From positions 54,411,682-54,475,681 of the forward strand of contig NC_134418.1 in the NCBI RefSeq assembly GCF_030867145.1: DNA of 64,000 nucleotides. The letters are read 5' to 3'. This document shows, one piece after another, positions 13,562-27,400 of this stretch. The notes beneath the pieces are model-generated. The model was not told the origin of the DNA and ran no database searches. It saw nothing but the letters and a program-made list of their open reading frames with translations. The position numbers were made by a program, and so were the translations under genes. The stretch is from Opisthocomus hoazin. Its lineage: Eukaryota > Chordata > Aves > Opisthocomiformes > Opisthocomidae. How positions within the stretch are numbered: position 1 is the first letter of the stretch; every line of letters begins with the position of its first letter.

Positions 13562-15446
13562 CTTGGGAGGGCAGATGCACCAAGCTACAGAGATAAAGAG
13601 GCACCAAGAGGGCAACAAGACCAGAGCAAAACAACCTGGAAGGACACGGTATATGAGATCTTAGAACTGAGTTTGGGCAGAAACAAAGGTCAACCAGCGG
13701 ACACTGTGATGAAGACCAGAACTATTGTACCATAACTATTGTACAACTGAGAACCTTTAAAAAAATAAAAAAGCTATTGCTTTCAGTATAAGTAATAATT
13801 TTACAGAACTGAGTATCACAGTTCTTCCAGAGGTTCTAGTAAAGGCAAGAAGCTATGTGGTCTGGTTTGTCTTTGACAGTCTTCTGAGGAGATGTAAATA
13901 ATCAGCAATCCTCTCTGTCAGTCCATGTAGTTAAATGTAGTTAGAAGTGCTGCTGACTCTTCAAAACATGGACTCAAAATTAGTACTTCTGAGCAAAAAT
14001 CAAAAGAAACCTGCAGAGTTTCTACAGCCTCATCACTGATTTCTCCAATGCCTTCCAGTCACTAGAAATTTAACAATATGCATCCATACAAAGAACATCA
14101 CAATCAAGAATTCCAAACATAGTGCCTGGAAGACCAGACTGCCATGTCTGTGTTTCCTAATGAAGGTGTGAAACAACAAGACAGGCTTTCTGTAACCCCG
14201 AGAAATTACTACCTGTAGCTGTAGCCTAAATGAGTAGTTAATGAACCAAAACACATGGAAACCTGCTATTAAGGCCCCAACTTTTGATCTTTTGCTACAG
14301 TTGAGGCAGAACTCAAGGAATAAAGTTCTTTCAGCTTGATCAACAGGCTCAAGGCATTTCCCCGAAGCAGATGCTGACAACTGCAATTGAGCTGGTCAAG
14401 CTCCCTGGAGGCTGTGGGAGACATTCAATGTGTGGTATTTTTATCCAAGTTTTTATTCTCGAGCCTAAATGCAATCAAGTCGCAATGAAAGGGTCCCACT
14501 CAACTACATGAAGATGCAAAACCACTGGGGTCGCTCAAGCCCTCCAGCAGCATGGCATTCTGCCAAAGGCCTCTCTTCAGACCAAGACATGACTTCAGAC
14601 ATGACCCCTTATTAGTAATATTATAGCAGTGCTGAGAGGCTCTCACAGAGAACCGCAGGCGCACACTCAGTCTAAAACGCACACATGATGAAATGATCTA
14701 GGTGAAATATTTATTTGCACCCTGAAGAGTTAAAAGAAAAGCAGTTTGAGAAGTGCACTACAGATCCATTTCTTTCTAGCCCTTGGTCCTTGAACGATTC
14801 AGTTTATGCCCCCCATGTCTTCTATCCTGTTACCTACTTCAGCGGGCCTATCCTTAAGCACACAGCTCTGTGCTATCTTCTGACAACCAATTTCTGTCTC
14901 AGTGTCAGGAAAAAGTCAGTCAGAGCTCTACACAACATTGAATATGTTAATATACTCACTGGTAGAGAATACATCTCACCATGAAGACATTTCTTCTGAA
15001 AACTGAGTCCCAAAAGGAGATGAAGAGATTCACTCCCTTTTTTGACAAACCAGTCAAGTATAAGAACGTAATGCATACACTAATAAAGATACCTTTCAGT
15101 CTCTAATAATAAAATAATTAACAACAATGATGACAGCCTGTCTGGATAGACACAAACAAAATGGATTTGGGGATGAAAGACTAACACTGCACTGTCTGAA
15201 AAATTTTGTAGAAAAGGCTGAATAAGAAATGAGAGTTTCCTCCAGAATCAGAAAATGGCCTGAGGTATGCTCCCAAAGATGTGGTGTGATGGAGATTTCT
15301 CTCATCAGAGGAGTAACTAACTGATGGAGGCTTGCGAACAGGCTTTTTTCCAATAGATGTGATGTGAAAGGTAAGCTATGTGCAAGCAAGAAAATCTTGT
15401 AAGAAGAGGATTAAATCAGTAGGATGGGGTAAAAATCTTTCTAATA
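13562..15446. other. Gene-free spacer
   Basis: No exon or repeat family could be identified. Open frames up to 117 codons on the - strand have no family features. Confidence 0.5.
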
Positions 15447-15862
15447 TGAGCTAGGTATAAAAAGGCTGAGAAGTTGGAGCTGTTCAGCCTGGAGAAGAGA
15501 AGGCTTCAGGGAGATCTTATTGCAGGCTTCCAGTACCTGAAGGGGGCCTACAAGAAAGCTGGAGAGGGACTTTTTACAAGGGCATGTAGTGATAGGACAA
15601 GGGGTAATGGATTTAAACAGAAATAGGGTAGATTTAGACTACAACTAAGGAGGAAATCATTCACTATGAGGGTCATGAGTCACTGGAACAGGTTGCCCAG
15701 AGAAGCTGCAGATGCCCCCTCCCTGGAAGTGTTCAAGGTCAGGTTGGACAAGACTTTGAGAAACCTGGTCTAGTGGAAGTTGTCCCTGCCCATGGCAGGG
15801 GGGTTGGAACTAGATGGTCTTTAAGGTCCCTTTCAACACAAACCATTCTATGATTCTATGAA
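15447..15862 (+). mobile_element. CR1 LINE, 5'-truncated 3' end (sense)
   Basis: It has the CR1 3' blocks: 'ttcagcctggagaagagaag', 'ggaacaggttgcccagaga', 'tggaagtgttcaaggtcagg', 'ggaactagatggtctttaag', and it ends in 'ccattctatgattctatga'. Open frames are broken, so it is an old copy of a different subfamily from the one at 11683. Confidence 0.95.
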
Positions 15863-18800
15863 TAGATTAAGAATTTTTGCCTTTTATTTTTTGTCTATAT
15901 CTTGCATAAGTGTTTCTAAGCGTGTTGCCTATTTTAACTGTTACAAATAAAAGTTCTCACTGCATTTCCTCTTGGCTTGGCTTGACTTGTGCTTGACAGC
16001 TAGCCTTTCCTTACTAAGGGCATGGCAATCCACAGACCAGGTCACTAGGGTAATAAAACAAGCACCCAGTTCACCTGAAACTGTTCAGGGCATGCAATGA
16101 GAAATGCATAAAGCCACAGCACTGCTACACTGGCTAGGTAGAAAGCTGGCACCACAAACTGCAGGAGAAACAAATACCTTCCAGTAACCATTGGTAAGCA
16201 AGAAGGCTGGAATCCAGGAAGATATTGCAGCATAGGCTTCAACTCCAAAGATCCCAAAGAACACACCAAGGCACCAACATAATTTATCATCCTTCCCCAT
16301 TCATGCTTTCTGGCAAAGCAATGTCAGTAGAAATGTCAACAAATCATAGTCTGTTACTCATGAGATTCCCTCTGAGAAGCAGGATTGACTCCCTCACAAA
16401 CTAGACATCAGAAGGGAAGGAATGCAGCCCAGTACACCCTCTGCCAGTGATGGTGGATCAGAGATGGTAGCTAATTTGTTGAGTAAAGGGTTCAGAAAAT
16501 GTGTTACATAAAAGACTGCAATTTGTTTCTCATACTGCTTAATTTCATGGTTTTTGAGGCACATGCAACTTGAGATAACTTCAACAGTGGGGAATAAGGT
16601 TGGTTTTTTTTGACAGTAGAAAACAGGTTGCAGACATAAGTTACGTATTTGCACTGTGACAGGGTATGGATTTATAACTCCCAAAAATAGATGACAGAAA
16701 GTGCTAAGAAGATTTGGTGTGATGTTGATTAAAGAAGCTAAGCCTCAAGGGGTTTAAAAAACACCTTTGAATGAATTTATTAATTTAAGTATTATAAGTG
16801 CTTATAGTAGTAAATGTTTTTCCTCTGTAAGATTAAAAAGAGTTCACTGTAGCTTTGTAACTCTACCCTATATCATTCCCTACCCCATTCCATGTGAAAA
16901 GCCTGTCAACAAACTATTAAAAGACAGATCTCTTGAATGGAGCCAAGACTACTTGGAATTCAAACAGCAAACAGTTTCAGAGATGTGAGGAGCCAAACAA
17001 GATTGATTTAGAACACTTTTCTAAATTAAAAATGTTTCTGGACTTGCAGCACAGCATGTCTGCCTTAAAACATGCTTCCCCTTGTAAGCGGCATCACAAA
17101 GATTCAGATGGATTTATTTAAATAACAGTAAAATTATAGAAAGCATGTGTCAAAATCTTGAATTACAAAAACTGTAACCTTGCTACAGAAAAGAGTAAAA
17201 GAAAAATTAACCATCTCCCTTGAATGGCAAGTTCTTAAATTGCTTGAAAACAAACATAAACAAGTAGTATTTTCTAATTCCCCAGGCACTAATCATAACT
17301 CACCAACAGTGGTATCCCATACAAATTCGATTTTCAATGCAGTTGCACATGGTCAACGTTGCAGTGATACCTTTCAGCTGTACTGATCCTCACCAATAAT
17401 GAATCAGCCTTTCAAGCTATATACTTCCCATAACAGGCAACACGAAGTAGAGAAGAAAATAAACAGTCTGATATGAATCATTATTTTTCTATTTTATTTT
17501 GGAATACTGTTAAAAAATAATACACCGAAATGCCCTGTATGTGTTTGAAAACAATTCTACTCAAGCTAAACATTACCATAAAAGTCATCATCTTACAAGG
17601 AAAGTGATTCACAGTGGAAACAATTTGTAACTCAGTTTTACAAAGTTTGCATAAGAATCGCTTACCCAGGGCAAGAAATCCGCTCATTCACACACTTCAT
17701 GTGATAATAATAGAGGAGAAAACTGAAGCAATTACAGAAATGATCTCTCACCGATCTAGTGTACACGAGCTAACAGAAACACGCAGATCCATAGTAGATA
17801 TTTTTGAAATAAAAATACAGGATTGAAGTGTCACATAGACAAGGAACAGCTTTGTGACAAATATATTCACATTTTATCGACAAGAAAAACAAATAGCAAC
17901 AGGATAATCTTAGTAATTATAAATGAAAGAAATACTGCATCTGCTTCATATTCTAATTTCAGAGATAGGGAAACAAGACTGCCTTACCTCAAATACAGCT
18001 GGAAGAAAGACATTAACAATATGTCTACATCCTTTGATAGCAATCTAAGAAGAAACACAAAGCAGCAAAATAAGTACCTTCCCTGCATACAGCATGTTGC
18101 CCAGGAGTAACATGCTTCCCAGTGAAGTGTGCTGAAAAGAAGAGAAAACAAAAAAAAAACATAACTCAAAAAGACAATCCTTGCAAAATAAAAAGGCAAA
18201 AACTTCATACTTGAAACTCGCAGTAAGGTTTATTGCATTTTGAGAGAGCAGAGACTTTCAGGAATTAAATAATACAGACATAACTGTCATGTCACCTCAA
18301 TTCTCAATAAAATATTAATTCAGTACATTTGTCTACAAAAGTAAGATGGTAAATTCATCTGCGCAGAACTCAGTCACTGAAGACCTGAAAAGATTCCTAT
18401 TCCAGTAGCAGGCACATATGGGCTCACATGATAAAACCTTGTTAACTTGCTTTTTCCTTCCAAACTACATGCTTGCTAAAGCTACACTCAAAATGTTAAA
18501 TGCTTTGGTCAAGAGTTCATCCACCGACCTGCAATGAAAGCCTTGTGTTCAGCTCCAACATTTTCTAACAGCAAACAAGAAAAAAATGATTTCACGGAAT
18601 GAACTGTTAAAAAAGAAAAAGAAAATCCTCACATAAGCTTTCCCAGAGGGGGAAGAAATATCCACAAGCTTTAAATTGGCCAGGCGGATTTAAGAGGAAG
18701 CAAAAAAAAAAAAAAAAAAGAAAAAAGGCAGCTCTTTCTGTTGCGTCAAAGAGCCCACTGTGCAATAGGAACAGTGAACAGAGTTGTTAAACTGGCAAGC

Positions 18801-21800
18801 TTTTGCTGAAGACAGCTTTTCAATATGCTCTCAGCATCGTCTCCCAAGGCTGGCTGGAGACAGTCCCGCTCCTCTTACACGAGCTATGCTTCTTCAAGAG
18901 GCAATTGCTCTTAAGGACAGTTTCTATAAACATGCTGTTCAACTGGTTTTGCCGCACATGATGAAGGTAATTACACACATATACATACATGCATTCACGT
19001 ATCAGAACTGTATGCCCTTGGGAAAACTGCAGACATATTCAAAGTAGTGATCATTACCTCGGCTTAAGAGCAGGATGCTCTTGACGACCGACTGACTGCC
19101 CGCCTGCCTGCTAAAACTCTGTTCTCTGCTTAAACCATTCGGTATGCTGCCGGAGACTAATTTTGAAAGGCACTGTATTTACAGAGGAAACCTCTAATGC
19201 AATCCCGCGGGATGTTGTAGTCCAAGCAGCGCTCGCTGATTAAAGGAAATCAGTAGTCACATGCTGCTAGCTAGCTTTGTGTTCAGCGCAGAGCTTGGAT
19301 AGCCACGAGGGACCTTAGCTACGAGGGATGAGCTCACTGTCCCTCGCAGCAACATTCATCGCCACATGCAGGGAATTATTACACAGATCTCTGCAGCTGA
19401 GCAGACCACCCTGCATCCTTTTTGCAAGCCATGGAGATCTAAGCAAAAGGCATTCAAAGCCCTGTTCAACCTACTCCAATCCGTATCTGGTCAGCTGAAC
19501 TGCCTTCTTGGCTTCACTGCCTACAAAGGGAACCTGCAGTGGCTTTCTCAAAAGAAGGTTGCAGACACCAACATTTTTTGAGATGAGTGCCACTCCAAGT
19601 GACAAGGCAATACACACCTGCACAGAAAAAACCTGCAAGGAAGAAGGATGGGATTGGTAAGAGACAGGAATGAAAAAGGGGAAATATAAACGGTGGAAAG
19701 CACTTTTCGACATGACTGCGGGATTAAGAGCTGGGACAAACACATGAAGCTGGTTAATTTAGAATTTCTTCTGTATTTCTACATCTTTCAGAGTTGCCAC
19801 AGGGACATTATGAGCCTGAATACATGGGAAGGCAGCAGGAGGAGAGGAAGTACATCCCAGAGATACATTCTCCCTATCCATGTTCTTTTTCTACTAAGAA
19901 AACTTCTACAGGGATAAATCATTTCTTTAACTGCTTCTCTTCATATCCTTCCAGGTGAAAACGAATTTTTCTCCTAAAAAACTATGGAGAGGGCTGTATT
20001 GGATCCCACACATCCCATGCTGTTCCACTCTTGGATTCCCAGTCTCCTCTTGTTTTTCCTTCTGGACTGTCACCCAGACGTCCAGTCTACTTTCCTTCAA
20101 CTCCAAGGGACAAACAAGACACTTCGTCTCAGCCTCAAATTCTCAGTGACTGGCAGCCCAGACAACTCATCTCAGCTGTAGAAATTACTCTACAAAAAGC
20201 CCAACGACACAGAATTGGTAAAAAAACCCCACAAAACAACAAAGCCTTCCGCATGATCACTAGTGCTTGTTTAGGCTGCACCACACTGCTAGCTCAACAT
20301 GGACTCTCTCCTCCAAGGCCTCAGTCGTAAGAGACTAAGGAGACAGACTGATCCTTTTCAGACCTTTTCAGCATCTATGCAAAGCTTAAGAAAAGAGAGT
20401 AGCTTCCTTGTTACCCATGCCAGACAACCACTCCTGGTCCCCCGGCCTAAGGCATGGCTAGCAAGCCCCGGTCACATCATGCAGCACAGCAGTTATCCTA
20501 ACCTTTGGACCTCCACATCACAGACCGCTTTATCCCGTACCACAAATCTGACTTACCTGCCCCTAGCCCTGGTTAACAAACCAGTCCTGTGTAAGTGATA
20601 ACAGCCTATAGGACCAAGTCAGGAAAGCCAACACAGAATGGATGCTGTCTGCTAGGATTATACCAATTCAGAAATCTAGAAGGTGGAGAATGACATTCAA
20701 AGCCCTCTGCCAGTGTTCAGTGCCAACCTCACACCTTCCGAAGAGTCTCTGTATTGGCTCGAGTCACGGCTGCCCTAATGGAGCCCCTCAGCTGTGGTAC
20801 AGAAACAATTTGGTGCGCTACAGCCAAGGCCTGCAGTACCTCCTTTGCGCACATCATGTATCTCTGTCCCTATGCCACCTCAACTATACTGCCTGAATCC
20901 ACCACACACATTATCTCTGTCACTCAGAGTTCTTCCTCAAGAAACGGAACAGTCTTCCCAGGGAAAAATCAACCTTCAGGTCAACGCTACCTATTTCCTG
21001 CTACAGAAGGTTACAAAGCCTCTTCCTGACAAACAAGGCTCATGTAGGCATTTCAGCTGGGTCCTGAATTCCTGCAGGAAGGAGGCTGTGTGCACATGGC
21101 TGGATAAAACGCTGAGGTCTTCAGCGTGCCCTGCACTGTGGAAATCAAAACAGCACAATCTATGGAAGAACTCGGGAAAGCCACTTCAGGCAGAGAGGAA
21201 GCTTCAGACCCCAATGTACCACCACCACCTACAGGCTTGGCTCCTGGGATGGGAGATGAATATGCAGTGCCATTGGCACACCAGTGGTTCAGGTTTAGTA
21301 CAGTAACAGGTCTAAACAGAACACACTGACATGCTCTGCTAAAACCTACACCTTCCCAACACTTTCATATACTACTCCTCTCTCACCTGATAGAGACTCT
21401 GTACCCACATTGTCAAAACCCACAGTTCTCCCCTTCTTCTCATCCACAAATAAAACATAAGCAGTGTTTCTCACTCTCTCACTGACATCACTTCCCCCAG
21501 CCCCCTGCAATTCCTCTGATCCTGCTACCCATCCTGTATCTATAAGATTATCACAGAGTTTTACTTCCTCAGTCCTCTGTTAGGTCTATCAGCAACCTTT
21601 TCCAAGCCTGAACACTCCTCAGGTGGTTCCTGCCTTCATCTATGTCCCCTTCAGACTCCTTGCCTGGTGTTAAGTCACACTGTTTATCTGATGAAAAACT
21701 TGGACTCTCATCTCCTCCTTGTCTGGAGGGGCTGAGTAGACTGGCAAACAGGTGTAGATTCAGGAATAAATGCAGAGACATGGATTTGACAAATCTCTGC

Positions 21801-23989
21801 AAGAGGCAGCAGAGTACTTAATTTGAAAAAAAAAAAGATTATTTAGAGCTTTAAATGAAATAAAACCCCCAAAGTGCTCAGCTAAAACACTGTCATAAAA
21901 AAAAGGGGGGGAGGGGCTTTTGTAGTTCACAGTTCACTGGAGGTATTCCCCTTCGCTCAGTGGATTAAATACAGCTAGATCTTGCTTTCAGGACATCTTG
22001 TGAAACTGGTTCAAAAACTGCAATCTCTCTGCTTAGCCGGTGTCTTAGGGGTGATTCTGCACCAGAAATGTTGCAGGAGACTCCTCATACATCCACTCCT
22101 ATTCAAAAGCAATTTCTGATAACCCAGTGCCATCCATTTCACTCTTGTAGCATCCTGATCCTGGCCTCACCAGCAGCATATGGGGATCAACAACCAGCCC
22201 ATCAGTCCTTGCCCAGCAGCTTCTGAAGAGACGGAATACACCACCTTGCTACCATATTCAGCCCCATAATGCAAAACTCAAACTGTTTTTGTTAAACTCA
22301 AATTTGGATGTATGCATCTGCACAAGCACATAGGGAAGGGGTCTGCATAGACCTACACACCAGCCAGTGATCAACATGGCTGCATTTGCAGAGGGTTGAA
22401 GGGCTCTGAAGTAATTTCTAAAGACCTGTGCCACCCTACAGAAGTTTGTAGATTTGATAGCAGGGGCAAGAGAGGAAGAAGCGGAGGCATCTGTTTTACG
22501 AGGGACAGCTGACTTTCTGCTGTGGCTTTGTCACCTCTCTGAATGGCAAATTACACACTCTGTGCTCCTTCAGACTGCAGCTGACCAGTGCATGGTGAGA
22601 GCCCTGAGGAAGGGGGCAAAGAACAGGATCCTGTTGCAGCCAGCACACGCTGCTGACTATTGATAAATAGGGTCAACCGCTTGCCATGAGGCACTTGTGC
22701 AATAATTGTTACTGCCATCATTTGTCATGGATGTCTAATTAGAATTTGTTGGTACAGCAACAGGAAATCAAAACATGGCATGGAATAACAACAGTTCAAC
22801 GTTAGTCTGGACTCAGCCCCCTCCCATGGAGGGCAGAGCCTTTGCAAGAACACCTCTTGCTGAAGTCTGCCAGTTTTCACACAGCATCTCTTCCCCCCAG
22901 CACAGCCCAACATGGTGGCCACAAAGTAAAATCAAAGTAAGGTTCCCACCAAAAGAGTGTAAAGTTCCTCACACGGCACTACTGGTGGTTTTGGAATAGG
23001 AGGAATTGACAAGAGCATGGAGGAGTTGAGGAACTAAGTTCCCAGCCCTCACAAGGACTCCACAGCTGAAAATCTGTGGCAGCCTTGCACTGTAACACAT
23101 TTTCACCTGCACCAGAACAATGAGTCATCTCTAGGCCTTGTGCAATAACCAACAAAGAACGAGGCAAAAATATACCAGACAGCAGGAAAACAGGGACCTT
23201 GCCCCTTACCTATAACAGAGGTTAAGAGTCTGTTAAAAAACTATTTGCTAATCAGATTATTGCACTAACTCCTAGATGTGGAGATTTATGGATTTGACCT
23301 GTGCAAGTTCCCAAGTGCAGTCTATCAGGTCTGTTGCTACATCAGAAAGGAAGCCCTTACTTTACAGGAGCAAACAAAGCAAGCGACAAGGAAATAAAAA
23401 TGGAGAAATTTACAGTTTAGGTAACTAACAGAAAGGAAAGAGACAGGCTTGTAATGAAGCATCCTAACACTAAACACTACTGACAGCAAGCAAATCTCAG
23501 TTCCAAGTTGTTGAAGGCTGGGTGCATTTCTGCAGTGAAAGGTCCTGTTTTTCCGTGACAATTGCTGTCAGCAACCTTGGTACTGGGCTCTAAGAACCCT
23601 GGAAAAGCACGAACCCGGGCAGTAGTGCTATGGCCTTCGACTTTTAAAGTAGGCTTCGATTTGCAGCAACATCAGCTTCATGAAGGCAGTGCTCTACTAC
23701 AGCCGGTATCAGTGACTCTAACTCCGTTGCCTGTAAGTGCCATCACACCCACAACACTGCCCACGGGGCCGAGAGACAGACTTCTTGAGGGTAGCCTGGC
23801 AAGTCTCCTACCCGCTGCCAAAGGCTGAAGAGCGGGGCCCCTTTTACCTTTGCTCCCAAAATTCCCTATGACCAGTCACAAGATTTGGGAGCCCAAACTA
23901 TTGCCTTGGGCTACAGGAAATCGCTGCGGTCCTCCCAGCCCATAAAAGTCCTCTTAACTCCCAAACTTGCTGCTCCACAGGCCCTCCTC
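15863..23989. other. Gene-free flank upstream of INTS10
   Basis: No coding exon recognised. A poly(A)-rich patch lies at 18702-18726. The part from about 19,950 to 21,330 is richer in C and poorer in stops than its surroundings and gives overlapping + strand frames up to 170 codons (20794-21306), none of which resembles a known protein. The stretch ends where the INTS10 CpG island begins. Confidence 0.5.
18702..18726. repeat. A-rich homopolymer tract
   Basis: Eighteen A, one G, then six A. Ordinary low-complexity sequence with no recognisable retroposon body attached. Confidence 0.9.
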
Positions 23990-24161
23990 AGCCAGCCTGC
24001 CCCCCAAGTCCCTGCAGCCCCTCGCCACTCCGGGGTCTCTGCCCCTCACTACGCCCAGCGCCCACCACAGAAAACCCACACCCCGGGCCCGAGAGAGCGG
24101 CAGAAGGCAGGCGACGGACCCATCCCGCCAGCACCGCCACCGCTCCCGCCCGCTTCCATCA

Positions 24162-24169
24162 TGACGTCA
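24162..24169 (+). promoter_or_regulatory. CRE palindrome TGACGTCA
   Basis: Perfect eight-base CREB/ATF site 125 bp before the INTS10 ATG. The match is seen directly; use in the cell is inferred. Confidence 0.6.
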
Positions 24170-24255
24170 GGCGCGCGCGCCCCTCCCAGCCGCGCGCCGC
24201 CGGGGCGGGGCAGGGCGGGGCGGAGGAGCGGGAGAGGCCGCCCCGGGGCAGCGGG

Positions 24256-24265
24256 GCGCATGCGC
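24256..24265 (+). promoter_or_regulatory. NRF-1 palindrome GCGCATGCGC
   Basis: Perfect match to the NRF-1 core, 28 bp before the INTS10 ATG. It contains an ATG (24260-24262) out of frame with INTS10, which would act as an upstream start if transcription begins before it. Confidence 0.65.
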
Positions 24266-24293
24266 CCCGCCCGGCGGCCGGGCCGGGCGCAAG

Positions 24294-24422
24294 ATGTCGG
24301 CGCAGGGCGATTGCGAGTTCCTGGTGAAGCGGGCCCGCGAGCTGGTGCCGGGGGACCTGTGGGCCGCCAAGGCCTGGCTCATCACGGCGCGGAGCCTCTA
24401 CCCCGCCGACTTCAACATACAG
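24294..24422 (+). CDS. INTS10: INTS10 exon 1 (aa 1-43)
   Basis: Begins at the ATG and ends ...FNIQ on a codon boundary; donor gtaacg. Very GC-rich, inside the CpG island. Confidence 0.97.
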
Positions 24423-27400
24423 GTAACGCGCGGCCGCCGGCGCCACGGACAGGGGCGGCGCGCCGGTCCCCCACACGGCCTTGCGGCGGGCGCTGCCTCA
24501 ACTGACGGGCGCTTCGGCCAATGGGGGCGCGGGGGCGGGGCGACCGGTTGCCGTGGTGACGGGGACCCGGCGGCGCCGTCTGGTCCGCTACCGCCGTGCC
24601 GGGGAGGGCGGCGGGCGGCCCCGCTGGCAGGGCCCAGGCCCAGGCCTAGGCCCGGCGCCTTTTGCAGGCTCCCTTCGCCGCGTTGCGCTGCCCGCGGAAC
24701 GCGCAGGGCAAGGCGGCGGCGGCGCCCAGCCTCTTGCTGTGGCGGCCGGCGGTTAACAACAGAGCGGCGAGCTTGGGCTTCGCTGCGGTAAAACCGGCTC
24801 CTGCGAATGCTGCGTGAGAGAAGTGGAAGCGTTGTTGTTTTGACAGCCGAGGGGAAGGGGCCTTCCTGCCGCTCGCGTCTGCCCGTGGCGGCACGTTTGG
24901 GCTGGCCGGTGCGCCGGGCCCGGCCGTGCCTCTGCTGCTGTGGCCGCCGTCGCGGCTCGGGGTTCTGCGTGGCCTTGCACGGGAAGCAAACCCCGCTCAA
25001 AGAGCTCTCTGAATTCTCACTCGAGTTCTTTGTTATTTGTGTAAAAACAAAGCCAGCACGTTAATATTAGAGTGCTTGCCGTGAAGTGTGCTTCGCTAGT
25101 CTGAGCTCAGCTCCTGACTCCCACAGCAGATGTGGCCACCCTTGCATTTTCTGCCATCCGGCCTGCTGCGGCGAATCGGGGACAGTTTTTTAGAGCGGAA
25201 GGATTAATGTGAGTCTCAAATGTATTCAAGAAAGCTATCGTTCTGTTCTGCTGTCCTGCAGTATGAGATGTACACCATTGAGAGGAACGCTGAAAGGACG
25301 GCGTCTGCGGGCAGGCTGCTCTACGACATGTAAGTAACCAGAGCTGGAACTCCGCAGTTACGCCAGGTGCTGCTTTCCATAAATGTCAGAGTTTCCAGAA
25401 ATATAACGTGAGTGTTCTTGGAAATCCACGTGGATAAATTAAGCAGAAAAGGTCTTATTAATTAAAAATAAACAGCAAAAAGGAAGGTTTTATTTTCCAT
25501 TTGCCCATGGACGTTCTTTCATAGGAAGATTTTGTCTTGGAAACGGATTTTGAGATCACTGTGCATTCCCTGCCTCAAACTTTATTACAGGTTTGTGAAT
25601 TTTCCAGACCAGCCTGCTGTATGGAGGGAGATTAGCGTTATTACGTCAGCATTAAGGAATGACTCGCAGGACAAGCAGACACAATTTTTAAGAGGTAAGG
25701 ATTCCATTCGGTCAATAGGGAGAGTCCTGAAGCAATCTGAAGATAAGTCCTCTGGTTACATATCTAGTGTGGCAAGTAAATGTCCGTCTTTTTAACTTTG
25801 CTTGTGGGCGGGCTGCAGATTTTTTGCTCAGTTCAGCCCTAGAGACTTCATTCAGTATGTTAGGCTTAGGAAACACAAAGAAAGGGACATGAGAAGCTGG
25901 TTCCCATTGCTTTGTATCTGGTATGGGTAGACCAACTCTGCCAGAACAACAAGCACTTAGAAGAGAGATTGCATAGGGAATAAGTGGAACGGGACTTATA
26001 GACTCATTAAAGCTGGAAAAGACCTCTTAAGATCATCAAGTCCAGCCATCAACCCAACAGCACCACGCCTGCTAAACCATGTACTGAAGTGCCACATTTA
26101 CACATTTTATGAACACCTCCAGGGATGGGGACTCCACCATCCGCTTACGAATCATTGTCCCACTGATGGCAAAGAACAATGAGTGGTCATAAAAATGGAG
26201 TGAATTTGTACATGTGAAGTGAGGGTTATGAAAATGAACAGTGACCAGAAGGGCTTGGCGTTCACTGCTGGCAACCACAGGCAGTTTTGAAAGCAACATT
26301 TACACGTGACAAATTATAATCTGCTGTTTGAATATGTGCTTCAGAAGCTCTTAAGGACAAGCAGTGTGTAACTACATACAGGCTATTCCAGTTAAGGAAA
26401 CACTTGCTTTTTCATGGGTGTGTTTATTTTTCAGAGAGAATACATAAAACATACACGGAGAATGTGTTGGTTTCTTTTTTAGTGTCTCATTGGAAGTTTC
26501 AGTTGAAAAAACTACCTTTTAATAACAAAAGTAGTAATTGTAGAAGTGGAATGTAAGTAAAAAAATAAATGAACATTCTTGGAAAAGCATCTTAAAATGT
26601 CAAATATTTAAGTATTAGGATTTTCAGTATTCCACTCATTAGCAGTCTTACTTGTTAATTCAATTTCTGTTTACCCAAGTAAACACAGATAAATATTCAT
26701 ATGGTCTTCTCTGAAAGAAACAGCTGTTTTTTTTCCAGAAGTAGACATTAAAAGCAGAAAAAAGCATAAGGCAATCTCACTCTGCGTGGCAAGGTGATGT
26801 GGACTAGTCTTTTTACCCTTTGCTAGTCACCTTTGCAATTTAGACATAGCAAGTTAAAACGTTTTAATTTTTTGTTTAAGGATTATTTGAAACCCTTCCT
26901 GGTCGGGTCCAGTGTGAAATGTTACTGAAGGCCACAGAGCAGTGTTTTAACACGTTAGAAAGGGCAGAAATGCTACTACTACTTCTGCGACGTTTCCCAG
27001 AGACTGTGGTACAACACGGGGTAAGAGAAACTTATACTAAGTCTTCAGGATATTGGCATTCTATTTCTTGAGATTTTGCTGAAATGTGTTTTCCTTTGCT
27101 TAGTGAGAGGGTGAGTGTTTCTATTCATGTTTAATTGTGGCTTATAGTTCAGATTGCTGTATCTTGAGGTTACCACCAGGAAAGAATTGGGCAGAAAACA
27201 AATGGAGGCAAATAAAACAATATTCCGTGCTTTTTGAAAAAGCAGAATAGCATAAAAAAGAGTGTAGGGGAGTATTGTAGTCTAACAGAGAATATTGTTT
27301 CAGCGTTTTGTCAGTAAACTCCCATTGAGGGCAGAGTGCTTTGAGGTTATGAGTGAACTCTAACAAGCAGCGTGTTTGCTCTGACTTATGGAACTACAGC

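Larger units (their letters stand above)
23990..24293 (+). promoter_or_regulatory. INTS10: INTS10 promoter within a CpG island
   Basis: GC content and CpG density rise sharply from about 23,990, peak around the INTS10 start codon and fade after about 24,970. The 300 bp before the ATG contain GC boxes (24202-24210 and 24213-24223), a full CRE palindrome and an NRF-1 palindrome. No TATA box is seen. This is the usual architecture of a broadly expressed gene. The exact transcription start is not visible. Confidence 0.8.

Noticed and set aside
16045-16300. Hydrophobic - strand frames resembling a small membrane protein
   Set aside because: Two frames overlap with equal appeal, neither matches a family I know, and no splice or promoter context is seen.
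1-23990. CSGALNACT1 as a gene in the left half
   Set aside because: Expected from mammalian gene order, but none of its coding segments appears in any frame; noncoding 5' exons cannot be recognised by eye.
23885-24505. 206-codon + strand frame across the INTS10 promoter
   Set aside because: Out of frame with INTS10, composition driven by the CpG island, with no family features.
24398-25000. 200-codon - strand frame opposite INTS10 exon 1
   Set aside because: GC-rich artefact antisense to exon 1 and intron 1; Arg/Pro/Gly-rich with no recognisable domain.
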